Assembly: GCA_963596435.1 (NCBI GenBank)
Contig: CAVBMG010000043.1
Coordinates: 1 to 26,650, forward strand
Length of the DNA stretch: 26,650 nucleotides
Direction of reading: 5' to 3'
DNA from: COE1 sp963596435
GTDB lineage: Bacteria > Bacillota > Clostridia > Lachnospirales > Lachnospiraceae
Every line of letters starts with the position of its first letter. The first letter of the stretch is position 1. Positions 14,507 through 22,391 of this stretch are shown piece by piece. Below the pieces are notes generated by a model. It saw only the letters and a list, made by a program, of their open reading frames with translations, was not told the DNA's origin and did not search any database. The translations under genes were made by a program, and so were the position numbers.

Positions 14507-15295
14507 ATGATAAAGATTGCTGTATATGGTAAAGGTGGAATTGGCAAATCTACAACAACTGCAAATGTGTCAGCTGCTTTGAGTACTATGGGATATTCTG
14601 TCATGCAGATAGGGTGTGATCCCAAATCGGACAGTACCAAATGTCTGATGAATGGCGTGAGAATCCCTACTGTTCTGGATCAGATCAGAGAGAAAGGTCC
14701 AGATGGTGTGGAATTATCAGACATTGTATTCGAAGGCTACAATGGAATCCTGTGTGTCGAGGCAGGCGGACCTACACCGGGAATCGGATGCGCAGGAAGA
14801 GGTATCATCACAGCATTTGAGAAGCTGGAGACTTTAGGTGCATATGAGTATTATAAGCCGGACATTGTGCTTTATGACGTATTGGGAGATGTTGTCTGTG
14901 GCGGTTTTGCAATGCCTATCAGAGAAGGCTATGCAGATCAGGTAGTCATTGTGACATCGGGCGAGATGATGGCACTGTATGCTGCTTCCAATATTGCCAG
15001 TGCAGTACATAATTTCAGCAAGAGAGGATATGCGAAGCTTGCAGGATTCATCCTCAACTCCAGAAATGTGGAAAACGAAGAAGAGCTGGTAAATAAGGCA
15101 GCGAAGGAAATTCAGACAGAAATACTGAGTATCGTTCCAAGGGATGGAGTCGTCCAGCTATCAGAAGATCAGGGAAAGACCGTTGTAGAAGCATATCCTG
15201 AAAGTGCAATGGCTGGAAAATATAAGGAATTGGCTGAGAAAATTTTGGAGGTAAGCAGTGATGATGTGCAATTGTACCCAAAAAGATGTGTTTGA
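14507..15295 (+). CDS. NifH-like Fe protein (nitrogenase superfamily reductase component)
   Basis: 262 residues. It is a dimeric [4Fe-4S] ATPase that passes electrons to a NifDK-type partner. Seen: P-loop GKGGIGKST (8-16), GCDPKSD (36-42), cluster ligands Cys95 in GIGCAGRG and Cys131 in DVLGDVVCGGF (125-134), and Arg98 at the site ADP-ribosylated in true NifH. It is shorter than NifH (about 275-295) and diverges in DSTKCLMNGVRIPTVLDQIREKG, like group IV and other non-fixing NifH homologues. ATG 14507 is 11 nt after GGAG; the in-frame GTG at 14498 is too close. Its last 35 nt overlap the next gene, implying translational coupling. Confidence 0.92.
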   Translation: MIKIAVYGKGGIGKSTTTANVSAALSTMGYSVMQIGCDPKSDSTKCLMNGVRIPTVLDQIREKGPDGVELSDIVFEGYNGILCVEAGGPTPGIGCAGRGIITAFEKLETLGAYEYYKPDIVLYDVLGDVVCGGFAMPIREGYADQVVIVTSGEMMALYAASNIASAVHNFSKRGYAKLAGFILNSRNVENEEELVNKAAKEIQTEILSIVPRDGVVQLSEDQGKTVVEAYPESAMAGKYKELAEKILEVSSDDVQLYPKRCV

Positions 15296-16538
15296 GAAAT
15301 CATTGTTCTATTCTTCTCCTGCCCATGGTGGCTGGGGCGTATTAAAGATAGCACAGTTAGTACCCGAAAGTTATCAGCTGTTTGTAAGTCCGGCAGCGTG
15401 CGGCAGACATGGAGCGCTTGCAGCCTGTCTGGATGGCAGGAAGTCCAGAGTATCCTATCTGTATCTGAAGGAAGAGAATATTGTATCAGGAGATTATGAA
15501 CAGATTCTCATAGATGCCGTACATGACATCCTGGAATATCTGAGGAAAAGGAACCGTACGCCCAAGGTATTATCCATATTTGTAAGCTGCATTGATGATT
15601 TGCTGGGAACGGATCACGAAGCATTGATTGATGAATTATCAGAACTTTATCCAGATATGCGATTTGTATTTTGTCATATGAATCCTACGAGTACGGATAC
15701 AGGAGTTCCCCCGCTTGTGAATGTGCAGAATAAGAACTACAGTCTGTTAGACAGGACAAATGAGAGAGACAATGGCGTAAATATTATCGGAACCCTGGAG
15801 AAAATAAAAGAGAACAGTGAATTGTTTACTATCCTGCATCAGATGGGAGTATCAGATGTAAGACATATATCCTACTATCATACCTTTGAAGAGTATGATG
15901 CAATGGCAAAAAGCCGGTTGAATCTGGTGGTAGCTCCCTCTGCAAGATATTCTGCAATCAATATGGAAAAGAAGCATCATATGCCCCATGTGGAAGTATT
16001 CACCTCTTTTTCTCTGGAACAGATAAAAGACAATTATGAAAGAATAGCAGCTGTGTTAGATACAGACTGCCCTGTATTAACAGAATATGAGGAACAATGC
16101 AGAGAAGAGCTGGCAAAGACTGCACAGACTTTGCGCAATATGCCCGTTATCATTGATGGCGAAGCAATTCTAAAGCCTTATGAGCTGGCGAGAACACTTC
16201 TGGAAAATAATATAAATGTTGTAAGAATATACGAACAGCAGCTGTTGGACTGCGACAAGGAGAACTTTGCCTGGATCATGGAGAATCATCCTGAAGTGGA
16301 GTTTAGACAGCCACAGAATCCTAAGGCATCTTTCAGAGAGCAATATCCTGGTGAAGCCCTGGCAATTGGCTACAGCGCAGCTTATCTGACGTATGCGCCC
16401 CATGTAGTAGATATTACGACACAACATGGTCTGTATGGATATCAGGGCTTATGTGACCTTTTGCAGATGATGTGTAAGTCGGCTGGTGAAGAGACAAATC
16501 TGAAAGAATTATTGGATACGAAAGTTTTGGTCGTATAG
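15261..16538 (+). CDS. NifD/NifK-like subunit A (nitrogenase component 1 type, divergent)
   Basis: 425 residues, against about 480-520 for NifD/NifK. It shows the oxidoreductase/nitrogenase component 1 pattern: SPAACGRHGA (Cys47, at the second P-cluster Cys position) and SCIDDLLGTD (Cys110, at the third, CxxxxxGxD). The first position (SSPAHGGWGV, 18-27) has no Cys; Cys3 and Cys5 at the N terminus are extra. A C-terminal stretch with His381 and His389 (QHGLYGYQGL) recalls the HGxxG[FY] region of NifD, but FeMo-cofactor ligation cannot be claimed. GGAGG (15247-15251) supports ATG 15261; GTG 15258 and ATG 15264 are alternatives. It overlaps the NifH-like gene by 35 nt and is 15 nt before subunit B. 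Confidence 0.85.
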   Translation: MMCNCTQKDVFEKSLFYSSPAHGGWGVLKIAQLVPESYQLFVSPAACGRHGALAACLDGRKSRVSYLYLKEENIVSGDYEQILIDAVHDILEYLRKRNRTPKVLSIFVSCIDDLLGTDHEALIDELSELYPDMRFVFCHMNPTSTDTGVPPLVNVQNKNYSLLDRTNERDNGVNIIGTLEKIKENSELFTILHQMGVSDVRHISYYHTFEEYDAMAKSRLNLVVAPSARYSAINMEKKHHMPHVEVFTSFSLEQIKDNYERIAAVLDTDCPVLTEYEEQCREELAKTAQTLRNMPVIIDGEAILKPYELARTLLENNINVVRIYEQQLLDCDKENFAWIMENHPEVEFRQPQNPKASFREQYPGEALAIGYSAAYLTYAPHVVDITTQHGLYGYQGLCDLLQMMCKSAGEETNLKELLDTKVLVV

Positions 16539-16553
16539 AGTGTGGAGGTAGAA

Positions 16554-17717
16554 ATGGAACAGTTATGGATAACGTTACCTGCTTTTGCACCGGATTATTC
16601 GGGTGTATGTTCGGCAATGTTTGATCTGAAGGGATTGACTGTGGTACATGATGCATCCGGGTGTACAGGTAATTATACCGGTTATGATGAACCCAGATGG
16701 TATGGCAGTGATTCCAAAGTCTTTTGTTCAGGACTGCGTGAGATAGATGCCGTACTTGGAAATGATGAGAAGCTGATAACAAACATTTTAAAGACGGGAG
16801 AACTGGTCCATCCAACTATCTATACGGTTGTTGGAAGTCCCGTTCCCATGGTCATCGGAACAGATACCAGAGGCATTGCACACGAACTGGAAGTAACGAC
16901 AGGAGTTCCGGCATTTGGCTTTGATACCAATGGGCTGGGGCTGTATCATACCGGCGTATCAGATGCCATGTGCAGGCTCATCAACAGATTTACGCAGCCC
17001 AGTGATACCAAAGTAGAGAGAGGAATCAATATATTAGGAACGACACCTTTGGACTTCTCTGCAAATGAAAATGCACAGGATCTGAAGAAAAGGTTGGAAG
17101 AATGGGGATTCACTGTACTTGGACAGATGATGATGGGAGCCTCCATAGAGCAGATCAGGAATCTGGATCAGGCTGTTGTGAACCTGGTCGTGACCTCATC
17201 AGGACTGGAAGCAGCCAGACTTCTGGAAAAGAAATTCTCTATTCCCTATGTAGTAGGAATGCCGCTTGAAAATGACACAGAAGTAAAAGAACTTCTGGAA
17301 CAGACCATGCAGGATAAAAAGAGCAGAACGCTTCTTGATAAAGCAGGTACAGACGATGTGTTGATCGTCTGTGAACAGGTATTGGGTAACAGCTTACGAA
17401 AGCTGCTGCAGAAGAGATATCCCAAGGTTCGGGTAACAGTAGGAACCTTCTTTGATCTGGATGAAGAGATTGCATCAGAAGGTGACATAAATATTACCTC
17501 GGAAGAGAAGCTGATAGAAGTACTGGAATCCGGTCAGTACAGCACTTTGGTAGGTGATCCGCTGTTTGAAGAGCTTCTGGAAGATATGGGAGGTATGCAG
17601 TTTGTAGGAATTCCGCATGTTGCTGTTTCAAGCAAGCTGCACTGGAAGGAGATGCCAAGACTGTTAAGCAGTGATGTGAAAGCACTCATAGACAGAATTG
17701 GCAGTACCATTGATTAA
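16554..17717 (+). CDS. NifD/NifK-like subunit B (nitrogenase component 1 type, divergent)
   Basis: 387 residues, shorter than subunit A. It opens LPAFAPDYSGVCSAMFDLKG with Cys19, then VVHDASGCTGNYTG with Cys37, the first and second P-cluster-type positions. At the third position (VVGSPVPMVIGTD, 92-104) the Cys is replaced by Ser95-Pro96. A plus B together therefore keep two cysteines each, at different positions. Three Rossmann-like repeats typical of the fold are visible (GINILGTTPLDF, VNLVVTSSGLEA, DVLIVCEQVLG). ATG 16554 is 5 nt after GGAGG (16544-16548). It is probably the second half of a heteromeric catalytic component reduced by the NifH-like protein. Confidence 0.85.
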   Translation: MEQLWITLPAFAPDYSGVCSAMFDLKGLTVVHDASGCTGNYTGYDEPRWYGSDSKVFCSGLREIDAVLGNDEKLITNILKTGELVHPTIYTVVGSPVPMVIGTDTRGIAHELEVTTGVPAFGFDTNGLGLYHTGVSDAMCRLINRFTQPSDTKVERGINILGTTPLDFSANENAQDLKKRLEEWGFTVLGQMMMGASIEQIRNLDQAVVNLVVTSSGLEAARLLEKKFSIPYVVGMPLENDTEVKELLEQTMQDKKSRTLLDKAGTDDVLIVCEQVLGNSLRKLLQKRYPKVRVTVGTFFDLDEEIASEGDINITSEEKLIEVLESGQYSTLVGDPLFEELLEDMGGMQFVGIPHVAVSSKLHWKEMPRLLSSDVKALIDRIGSTID

Positions 17718-17808
17718 GGTAAGGGTATAAATAGTATTCTATTTTACTATATAAGATGCATCTATAAATGTTTTACAGAAAGGAGTGCGGTGTAAAACCG
17801 TAAAAAGT

Positions 17809-18975
17809 ATGAAAAAATTTAAGAAACTAAGTATTGCTGTTGGATTGTGTATGGCAATCGCAACACTTGCAGGATGTGGTTCCCAGCCTGCGCAGACGAC
17901 AGAAGCGACTGTGGAAGAAAGCACGGTGGCTGCGACACAGGAAGAGACAGCATCCTCTCAGGAAGAAACAACAACGACAGAGGAAAGTGCTTCCGCAGAC
18001 AAGATTGTAATTGAAGACCAGCTGGGCAAAACAATCGAATTGGATGGCGTTCCACAGAGAGTAGCGACCACAATTATGCCTTTTCCCTATATTTTCTATG
18101 CAGTGGTAGGCAATAATGACAATTTAGTAGGTTGTAATCCATCCTCTATGGTTGCATATGAGAACAGCGCGTTGAAGTACATGTATCCAGAATTGAAGAA
18201 TGCAGATACCAGCTTTGTAGATACCAGCTTCGTAGTGAACGTAGAAGAGCTTCTGAAATTAGAGCCGGATGTTGTATTCCAGTGGAACTACATGGATGAT
18301 GAGATTGCCAAGATGGAAGAAGCCGGTATTAAGGTAGTTGCCTTACAGTATGGTACACTGGATGATCTGCAGACCTGGATACGCATTATCGGTAAGATGT
18401 TCCAGAAGGAAGACCGAGCAGAAGAGCTGATTGCATATTTTAATGACAATATAGACGAAGTTACGGCTAAGATATCTACCCTTTCTGAGGATGACTACAG
18501 TAATATTCTGATTCTGTCTGATAATTTAAAAGTCACAGGAACAGGATTTGCCAATTACTGGGTAGAGAAGAGTGGAGCTGTCAACCCTGCAAAGGATTTA
18601 TCAGGGGAAGCCTTGAATGTCAATATGGAGCAGGTCTATGAATGGAATCCAAGCATTATTTATATAGGTAACTTTACAGACCTTCAGCCATCAGATCTGA
18701 TTGATAACAAGCTTGACGGACAGGATTGGTCTGTGGTGGATGCAGTGCAGAACAAGCAGGTATATAAGATTCCAATAGGCGGCTACAGATGGGATCCACC
18801 AGGAATCGAGACACCTTTAATGGTAAAATGGCTGGCTAAGATTCAGCATCCTGATTTATTTGAAGATATGGATATGTATGAGGAAGTATCCCAGTTCTAT
18901 AAAGATGTATATAACTTTGAATTAACAGATGAAATGCTGGACGAGATTTTAGGAGATACACAGGACTTTGAGTAG
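17809..18975 (+). CDS. Lipoprotein substrate-binding protein (TroA/FecB/BtuF helical-backbone type)
   Basis: 388 residues. The signal peptide MKKFKKLSIAVGLCMAIATLAGC has lipobox LAGC with Cys23 as the lipid anchor; a Thr/Glu/Ser-rich linker (24-65) leads to the binding fold starting IVIEDQLGKTIELDGVPQRV, the usual opening of the periplasmic-binding family for ferric siderophores, haem and cobalamin. DTSFV is duplicated in tandem (133-142). SD AAGGAG (17780-17785) is 23 nt from ATG 17809, but a small CGGT/ACCG hairpin (17788-17800) between them would bring it close; GTG 17785 overlaps the SD itself. It lies 91 nt after subunit B with no terminator between, so it is probably in the same operon. 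Confidence 0.9.
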   Translation: MKKFKKLSIAVGLCMAIATLAGCGSQPAQTTEATVEESTVAATQEETASSQEETTTTEESASADKIVIEDQLGKTIELDGVPQRVATTIMPFPYIFYAVVGNNDNLVGCNPSSMVAYENSALKYMYPELKNADTSFVDTSFVVNVEELLKLEPDVVFQWNYMDDEIAKMEEAGIKVVALQYGTLDDLQTWIRIIGKMFQKEDRAEELIAYFNDNIDEVTAKISTLSEDDYSNILILSDNLKVTGTGFANYWVEKSGAVNPAKDLSGEALNVNMEQVYEWNPSIIYIGNFTDLQPSDLIDNKLDGQDWSVVDAVQNKQVYKIPIGGYRWDPPGIETPLMVKWLAKIQHPDLFEDMDMYEEVSQFYKDVYNFELTDEMLDEILGDTQDFE

Positions 18976-19975
18976 AAGAAAACATATTATTTTTATTTTA
19001 TTTGTATTACTGATTGCTGCTTTCTTCTTCTGGGCATGTATTGGCAGATATTCTATTACTCCTGTTGAAGTTGTGAAGATTATCTGGGCGAATATCACAT
19101 CCAGAACAGCAGAGATTGATCCAATAAAAAATAAAGTAATCATGCAGGTAAGACTGCCAAGAATTCTTCTCAGTATGATCGTCGGAGCGGGGCTTGCCTG
19201 CTCCGGCGCTGCATATCAGTGTATATTTGGTAATCCACTGGTAAGCCCTGATATTCTGGGAGTATCTTCCGGTGCGGGATTTGGTGCTTCTCTTGCAATC
19301 CTGTTATCGGCAGGTACATTCATGATACAGACACAGGCGCTGCTGTTTGGACTTCTGGCAGTTGCAATTGTGCTTGCCATTTCCAGAGTGAAGAGTAAAT
19401 CAGAGCTTTTTGCACTGGTTCTGTCTGGCGTTATTGTGGGAGCATTATTTGAGGCACTTGTATCACTGATTAAATATGTGGCTGATCCACAGCAGAAGCT
19501 TCCTGCGATCACAGTATGGCTCATGGGAAGTCTGGCATCTGCATCCTATAAGAATGTGGTGACAGCAGCAGTGACTATCATACCCTGTATGGCAGTATTG
19601 TATGCACTGCGCTGGAAGATGAACCTTCTCTCACTGAATGAGGAAGAAGCCAAGTCACTGGGAATCAATGTAGAGAGACTCAGACTGGTTATTATCGTAG
19701 TAGCAACATTAATGACAGCAGTGTCAGTTTCTATCTGTGGTATTATTGGCTGGATCGGTCTGGTCATACCGCATATTGGAAGATTCTGCGTTGGAAACGA
19801 TCATAGAGGTCTGATGCCGTCTTGCATAATCCTGGGAGCGGGTTATCTTCTTTCCATAGATGGAATTGCACGCTCCATTACGGCAGCAGAATTGCCGCTT
19901 TCCATCCTGACAGCAATTATTGGTGCACCTATTTTTGCTTATATGTTAAGGAAGACAATAGGAGGAAGAAGCTGA
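18968..19975 (+). CDS. FecCD/BtuC family ABC importer permease
   Basis: 335 residues, the normal size for the family, with about ten membrane helices. Family motifs: VRLPRILLSMIVGAGLACSGAAYQ (about 59-82), NPLVSPDILGVSSGAGFG and the coupling-helix region NEEEAKSLGINVERLR. The start is TTG 18968, 12 nt after AGGAG (18951-18955) and overlapping the binding-protein stop by 8 nt; the next in-frame Met would delete the first helix. Importers of this type carry ferric siderophores, haem or cobalamin. A single permease gene implies a homodimer. Confidence 0.92.
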   Translation: MSRRKHIIFILFVLLIAAFFFWACIGRYSITPVEVVKIIWANITSRTAEIDPIKNKVIMQVRLPRILLSMIVGAGLACSGAAYQCIFGNPLVSPDILGVSSGAGFGASLAILLSAGTFMIQTQALLFGLLAVAIVLAISRVKSKSELFALVLSGVIVGALFEALVSLIKYVADPQQKLPAITVWLMGSLASASYKNVVTAAVTIIPCMAVLYALRWKMNLLSLNEEEAKSLGINVERLRLVIIVVATLMTAVSVSICGIIGWIGLVIPHIGRFCVGNDHRGLMPSCIILGAGYLLSIDGIARSITAAELPLSILTAIIGAPIFAYMLRKTIGGRS

Positions 19976-20787
19976 TGAAATTAGAGGTTGTAAATGGTAC
20001 ATTCGGATATGGCAGTTATAAAATACTCCAGGATATTAATTTCTCACTGGAAGATAATACGATCATGACTATTTTAGGTCCTAACGGTGTTGGTAAGACC
20101 ACACTGCTTAAATGTATCATGGGCTTTTATAAATGGAAGAGCGGAGAGACCAGAATTGACTCCAAACGTATTGACAAGAATACGGAGAAGCTGTTCTGGC
20201 AAAAGACAGGGTATGTGCCCCAGGCAAAACAGAGTGTCTTTTCCTATCAGGTAATTGATGCTGTTATTATGGGGCTGAACACACAAAAGGGCTTCTTCTC
20301 CACTCCGAAAAAGGCAGACTATGAGAAGGCAGAAGAGATCATGAAGAATCTTGGAATCCTCAAATTGCGTGATAAGAGCTGCAATAAACTGAGTGGTGGT
20401 GAACTTCAGATGGTGATTATGGCAAGGGCACTGATCGCAGAACCAGAGCTGTTGATTCTGGATGAGCCGGAGTCCAACCTGGATATGAAGAACCAGCTTC
20501 AGGTGATCAATACCATAGAGCGGGTGGCAAGAGAGTTCCATACCAGCTGTCTGATCAATACGCATTTCCCGGATCATGCCCTCAAGATCTCTGATACCAC
20601 ACTTATGATGGGCTATGGCGGCAGGAAAGAGACGGGAAAGACTCTGGATATTGTAACAGAAGAGAATATTAAAAAATATTTTGACGTAGAGTCAAAAGTC
20701 ATTTCATTACAGGTCGATGAGAAGGAATACCATACGATTTTCCCATACAGCATCAGTCAGCATGACAATTGCAAAAAAGCAATTTAA
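19975..20787 (+). CDS. ABC importer ATP-binding protein (FepC/BtuD type)
   Basis: 270 residues. Walker A GPNGVGKTT (35-43), Q-loop VPQAKQSVFS (81-90), signature LSGGE (139-143), Walker B LLILDEPESNLD (159-170) and switch His in NTHFPDHA. GGAGG (19961-19965) precedes ATG 19975, which overlaps the permease TGA by 1 nt (TGATG); an in-frame extension to 19822 would lie inside the permease and lacks a reason to exist. The 50-residue C-terminal extension after the core is common in the siderophore/B12 subgroup. It completes a type II importer with the two preceding genes. Confidence 0.94.
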   Translation: MKLEVVNGTFGYGSYKILQDINFSLEDNTIMTILGPNGVGKTTLLKCIMGFYKWKSGETRIDSKRIDKNTEKLFWQKTGYVPQAKQSVFSYQVIDAVIMGLNTQKGFFSTPKKADYEKAEEIMKNLGILKLRDKSCNKLSGGELQMVIMARALIAEPELLILDEPESNLDMKNQLQVINTIERVAREFHTSCLINTHFPDHALKISDTTLMMGYGGRKETGKTLDIVTEENIKKYFDVESKVISLQVDEKEYHTIFPYSISQHDNCKKAI

Positions 20788-20802
20788 TCTGTAATCTCAC
20801 CC

Positions 20803-20831
20803 TTGACGTTAATGCTTTTTAATGCTATTCT
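20803..20831 (+). promoter_or_regulatory. Promoter of the T-box/trpS unit
   Basis: TTGACG (20803-20808), 17 bp, TATTCT (20826-20831), with TG one base before the -10 giving an extended element. Confidence 0.85.
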
Positions 20832-20837
20832 TGAACA

Positions 20838-21078
20838 AGATAAACCGATGAATGAGAGTAGTAGTTATCCGAAGATTTGCAGAGAGCCATGCATAAGCTG
20901 CAAGCATGGTATTTTGGAGGATAAGGAATGGACTCATGAGGGCAATCCAAACACAGCAGAGACTGTCAGTAGGCATTGACGGAAGCCTTACCGTTATGAA
21001 GGAAGCATATGATGGTATGTATACAAGGTGGCTATAAGACATTGCGGCTCTTATCCTGTATGGGATAAGAGCCTTTTT
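20838..21078 (+). ncRNA. Tryptophan T-box riboswitch leader
   Basis: Stem I: ATGAG (20852-20856) pairs with CTCAT (20933-20937), TTATCC (20865-20870) with GGATAA (20919-20924), and an apical CCATGC/GCATGG stem. The specifier codon in the loop is TGG (20929-20931), followed by A. The T-box sequence AAGGTGGCTAT (21025-21035) contains UGGC, complementary to the GCCA end of bacterial tRNA-Trp (discriminator G). The terminator is GGCTCTTATCC (21046-21056) / GGATAAGAGCC (21063-21073) with T5. Uncharged tRNA-Trp should favour read-through into trpS. The 5' end is estimated from the promoter. Confidence 0.93.
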
Positions 21079-21102
21079 AGTTATTTAAGGAGGCATATTG
21101 AA

Positions 21103-22188
21103 ATGGGGAAAATTATTTTAACAGGTGACAGACCAACAGGAAGACTGCACGTAGGACATTATGTAGGTTCTTTAAAGCGCAGAGTAGAATTGCAGAATTC
21201 AGGACAGTTTGATAAGACATTTATCATGATCGCAGATGCACAGGCGCTGACAGACAATGCAGATAACCCTGAGAAAGTCAGACAGAACGTAATTGAAGTA
21301 GCTCTTGATTACCTGGCATGTGGTCTTGATCCCAACAAGGCAACTTTATTTATCCAGTCCCAGATCTCAGAATTATGTGAACTGACATTTTATTATATGG
21401 ATCTTGTTACAGTATCCAGATTACAGAGAAATCCAACTGTAAAATCAGAAATCCAGCTGCGTAACTTTGAAGCCAGCATTCCTGTAGGATTCTTTACCTA
21501 TCCTATCAGCCAGGCAGCAGATATTACCGCATTCAAGGCCACTACAGTTCCCGTAGGGGAAGACCAGCTGCCCATGATTGAGCAGACAAAAGAGATCGTG
21601 CATAAGTTTAATTCCGTATATGCACCAGTGCTGGTGGAGCCGGAAGTACTTTTGCCGGATAATAAGGCATGTATGAGATTGCCTGGTATTGATGGTAAGG
21701 CTAAGATGAGCAAGTCTCTTGGCAACTGTATCTATCTTGCTGATACAGCAGATGAAGTAAGAACCAAGGTTATGAGCATGTATACAGACCCTGAGCATTT
21801 GCAGGTAAGTGATCCCGGACATATCGAGGGCAATACAGTATTTACTTATCTGGATGCATTCAGCAGACCAGAGCATTTCGAGAGATATCTGCCTGATTAT
21901 GCGAACCTGGATGAATTAAAGGCACATTACCAGAGAGGTGGACTTGGTGATGTGAAAGTGAAAAAATTCCTCAATAACGTGTTACAGGAGGAATTGGAGC
22001 CAATCCGTAACAGAAGAGCAGAGTTTGCCAAGGATATCCCGGAGATCTATAATATCCTCAAGAAGGGCAGCGATGCTGCAAGAGAAGTGGCAGCGCAGAC
22101 ACTTTCTGAAGTAAAGAGCGCTATGAAGATCAACTACTTCGAGGATATGGATCTGATCAAGGCACAGAGCGAGAAATATGCGAAGTAA
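21103..22188 (+). CDS. trpS: Tryptophan--tRNA ligase
   Basis: 361 residues. A class I aminoacyl-tRNA synthetase that charges tRNA-Trp. HIGH appears as HVGH (16-19, in GDRPTGRLHVGHYVG) and KMSKS is at 201-205. The body matches the longer clostridial TrpS form (TIMIADAQALTDN-like, YPISQAADITAFKA, GEDQLPMIE). AAGGAGG (21087-21093) sits 9 nt before ATG 21103; an open extension to 21028 lies within the T-box and is excluded. It is regulated by the Trp T-box upstream and ends at its own terminator, so it is monocistronic. Confidence 0.97.
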   Translation: MGKIILTGDRPTGRLHVGHYVGSLKRRVELQNSGQFDKTFIMIADAQALTDNADNPEKVRQNVIEVALDYLACGLDPNKATLFIQSQISELCELTFYYMDLVTVSRLQRNPTVKSEIQLRNFEASIPVGFFTYPISQAADITAFKATTVPVGEDQLPMIEQTKEIVHKFNSVYAPVLVEPEVLLPDNKACMRLPGIDGKAKMSKSLGNCIYLADTADEVRTKVMSMYTDPEHLQVSDPGHIEGNTVFTYLDAFSRPEHFERYLPDYANLDELKAHYQRGGLGDVKVKKFLNNVLQEELEPIRNRRAEFAKDIPEIYNILKKGSDAAREVAAQTLSEVKSAMKINYFEDMDLIKAQSEKYAK

Positions 22189-22208
22189 AATATAGAATAT
22201 ATTTACAG

Positions 22209-22248
22209 AAGACACAGGCTGATTGGTTCATACAGTCTGTGTCTTTTA
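22209..22248 (+). terminator. Terminator after trpS
   Basis: AAGACACAGGCTG (22209-22221) pairs with CAGTCTGTGTCTT (22233-22245) with one G-U pair, followed by TTAG; the T tract is short. Confidence 0.8.
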
Positions 22249-22259
22249 GCGTAAGAAGC

Positions 22260-22288
22260 TTGAAATAAATACCCGGATATATTATACT
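22260..22288 (+). promoter_or_regulatory. Promoter of the acyltransferase/glycosyltransferase operon
   Basis: TTGAAA (22260-22265), 17 bp, TATACT (22283-22288). The leader to the first start codon is about 97 nt; no riboswitch was recognised in it. Confidence 0.7.
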
Positions 22289-22391
22289 ACTTAGTGCGTA
22301 TGAAGTGGTTTACCATAACCATTCGGATCAGGTACGATGAGAACGGGGAAAGTTATCGCAGGGAAAATACGGTAACGTGGGAGAAGTAAGT

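Noticed and set aside
14507..17717. Reading the Nif-like genes as a nitrogen-fixing nitrogenase
   Set aside because: The catalytic subunits are too short, lack the full P-cluster cysteine set, do not show clear FeMo-cofactor ligands, and no nifB/E/N is in view.
19822..19974. N-terminal extension of the importer ATPase
   Set aside because: The extension is out-of-frame coding within the permease; a good SD and an overlapping ATG at 19975 define the start, and the ABC fold begins there.
20767..20784. AATTGC/GCAATT hairpin as the terminator of the importer operon
   Set aside because: The stem is only 6 AT-rich bp, overlaps the last codons and is not followed by a T run; termination may occur elsewhere or at the T-box.
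21028..21102. N-terminal extension of TrpS
   Set aside because: It lies in the T-box and terminator hairpin; AAGGAGG 9 nt before ATG 21103 fixes the start.
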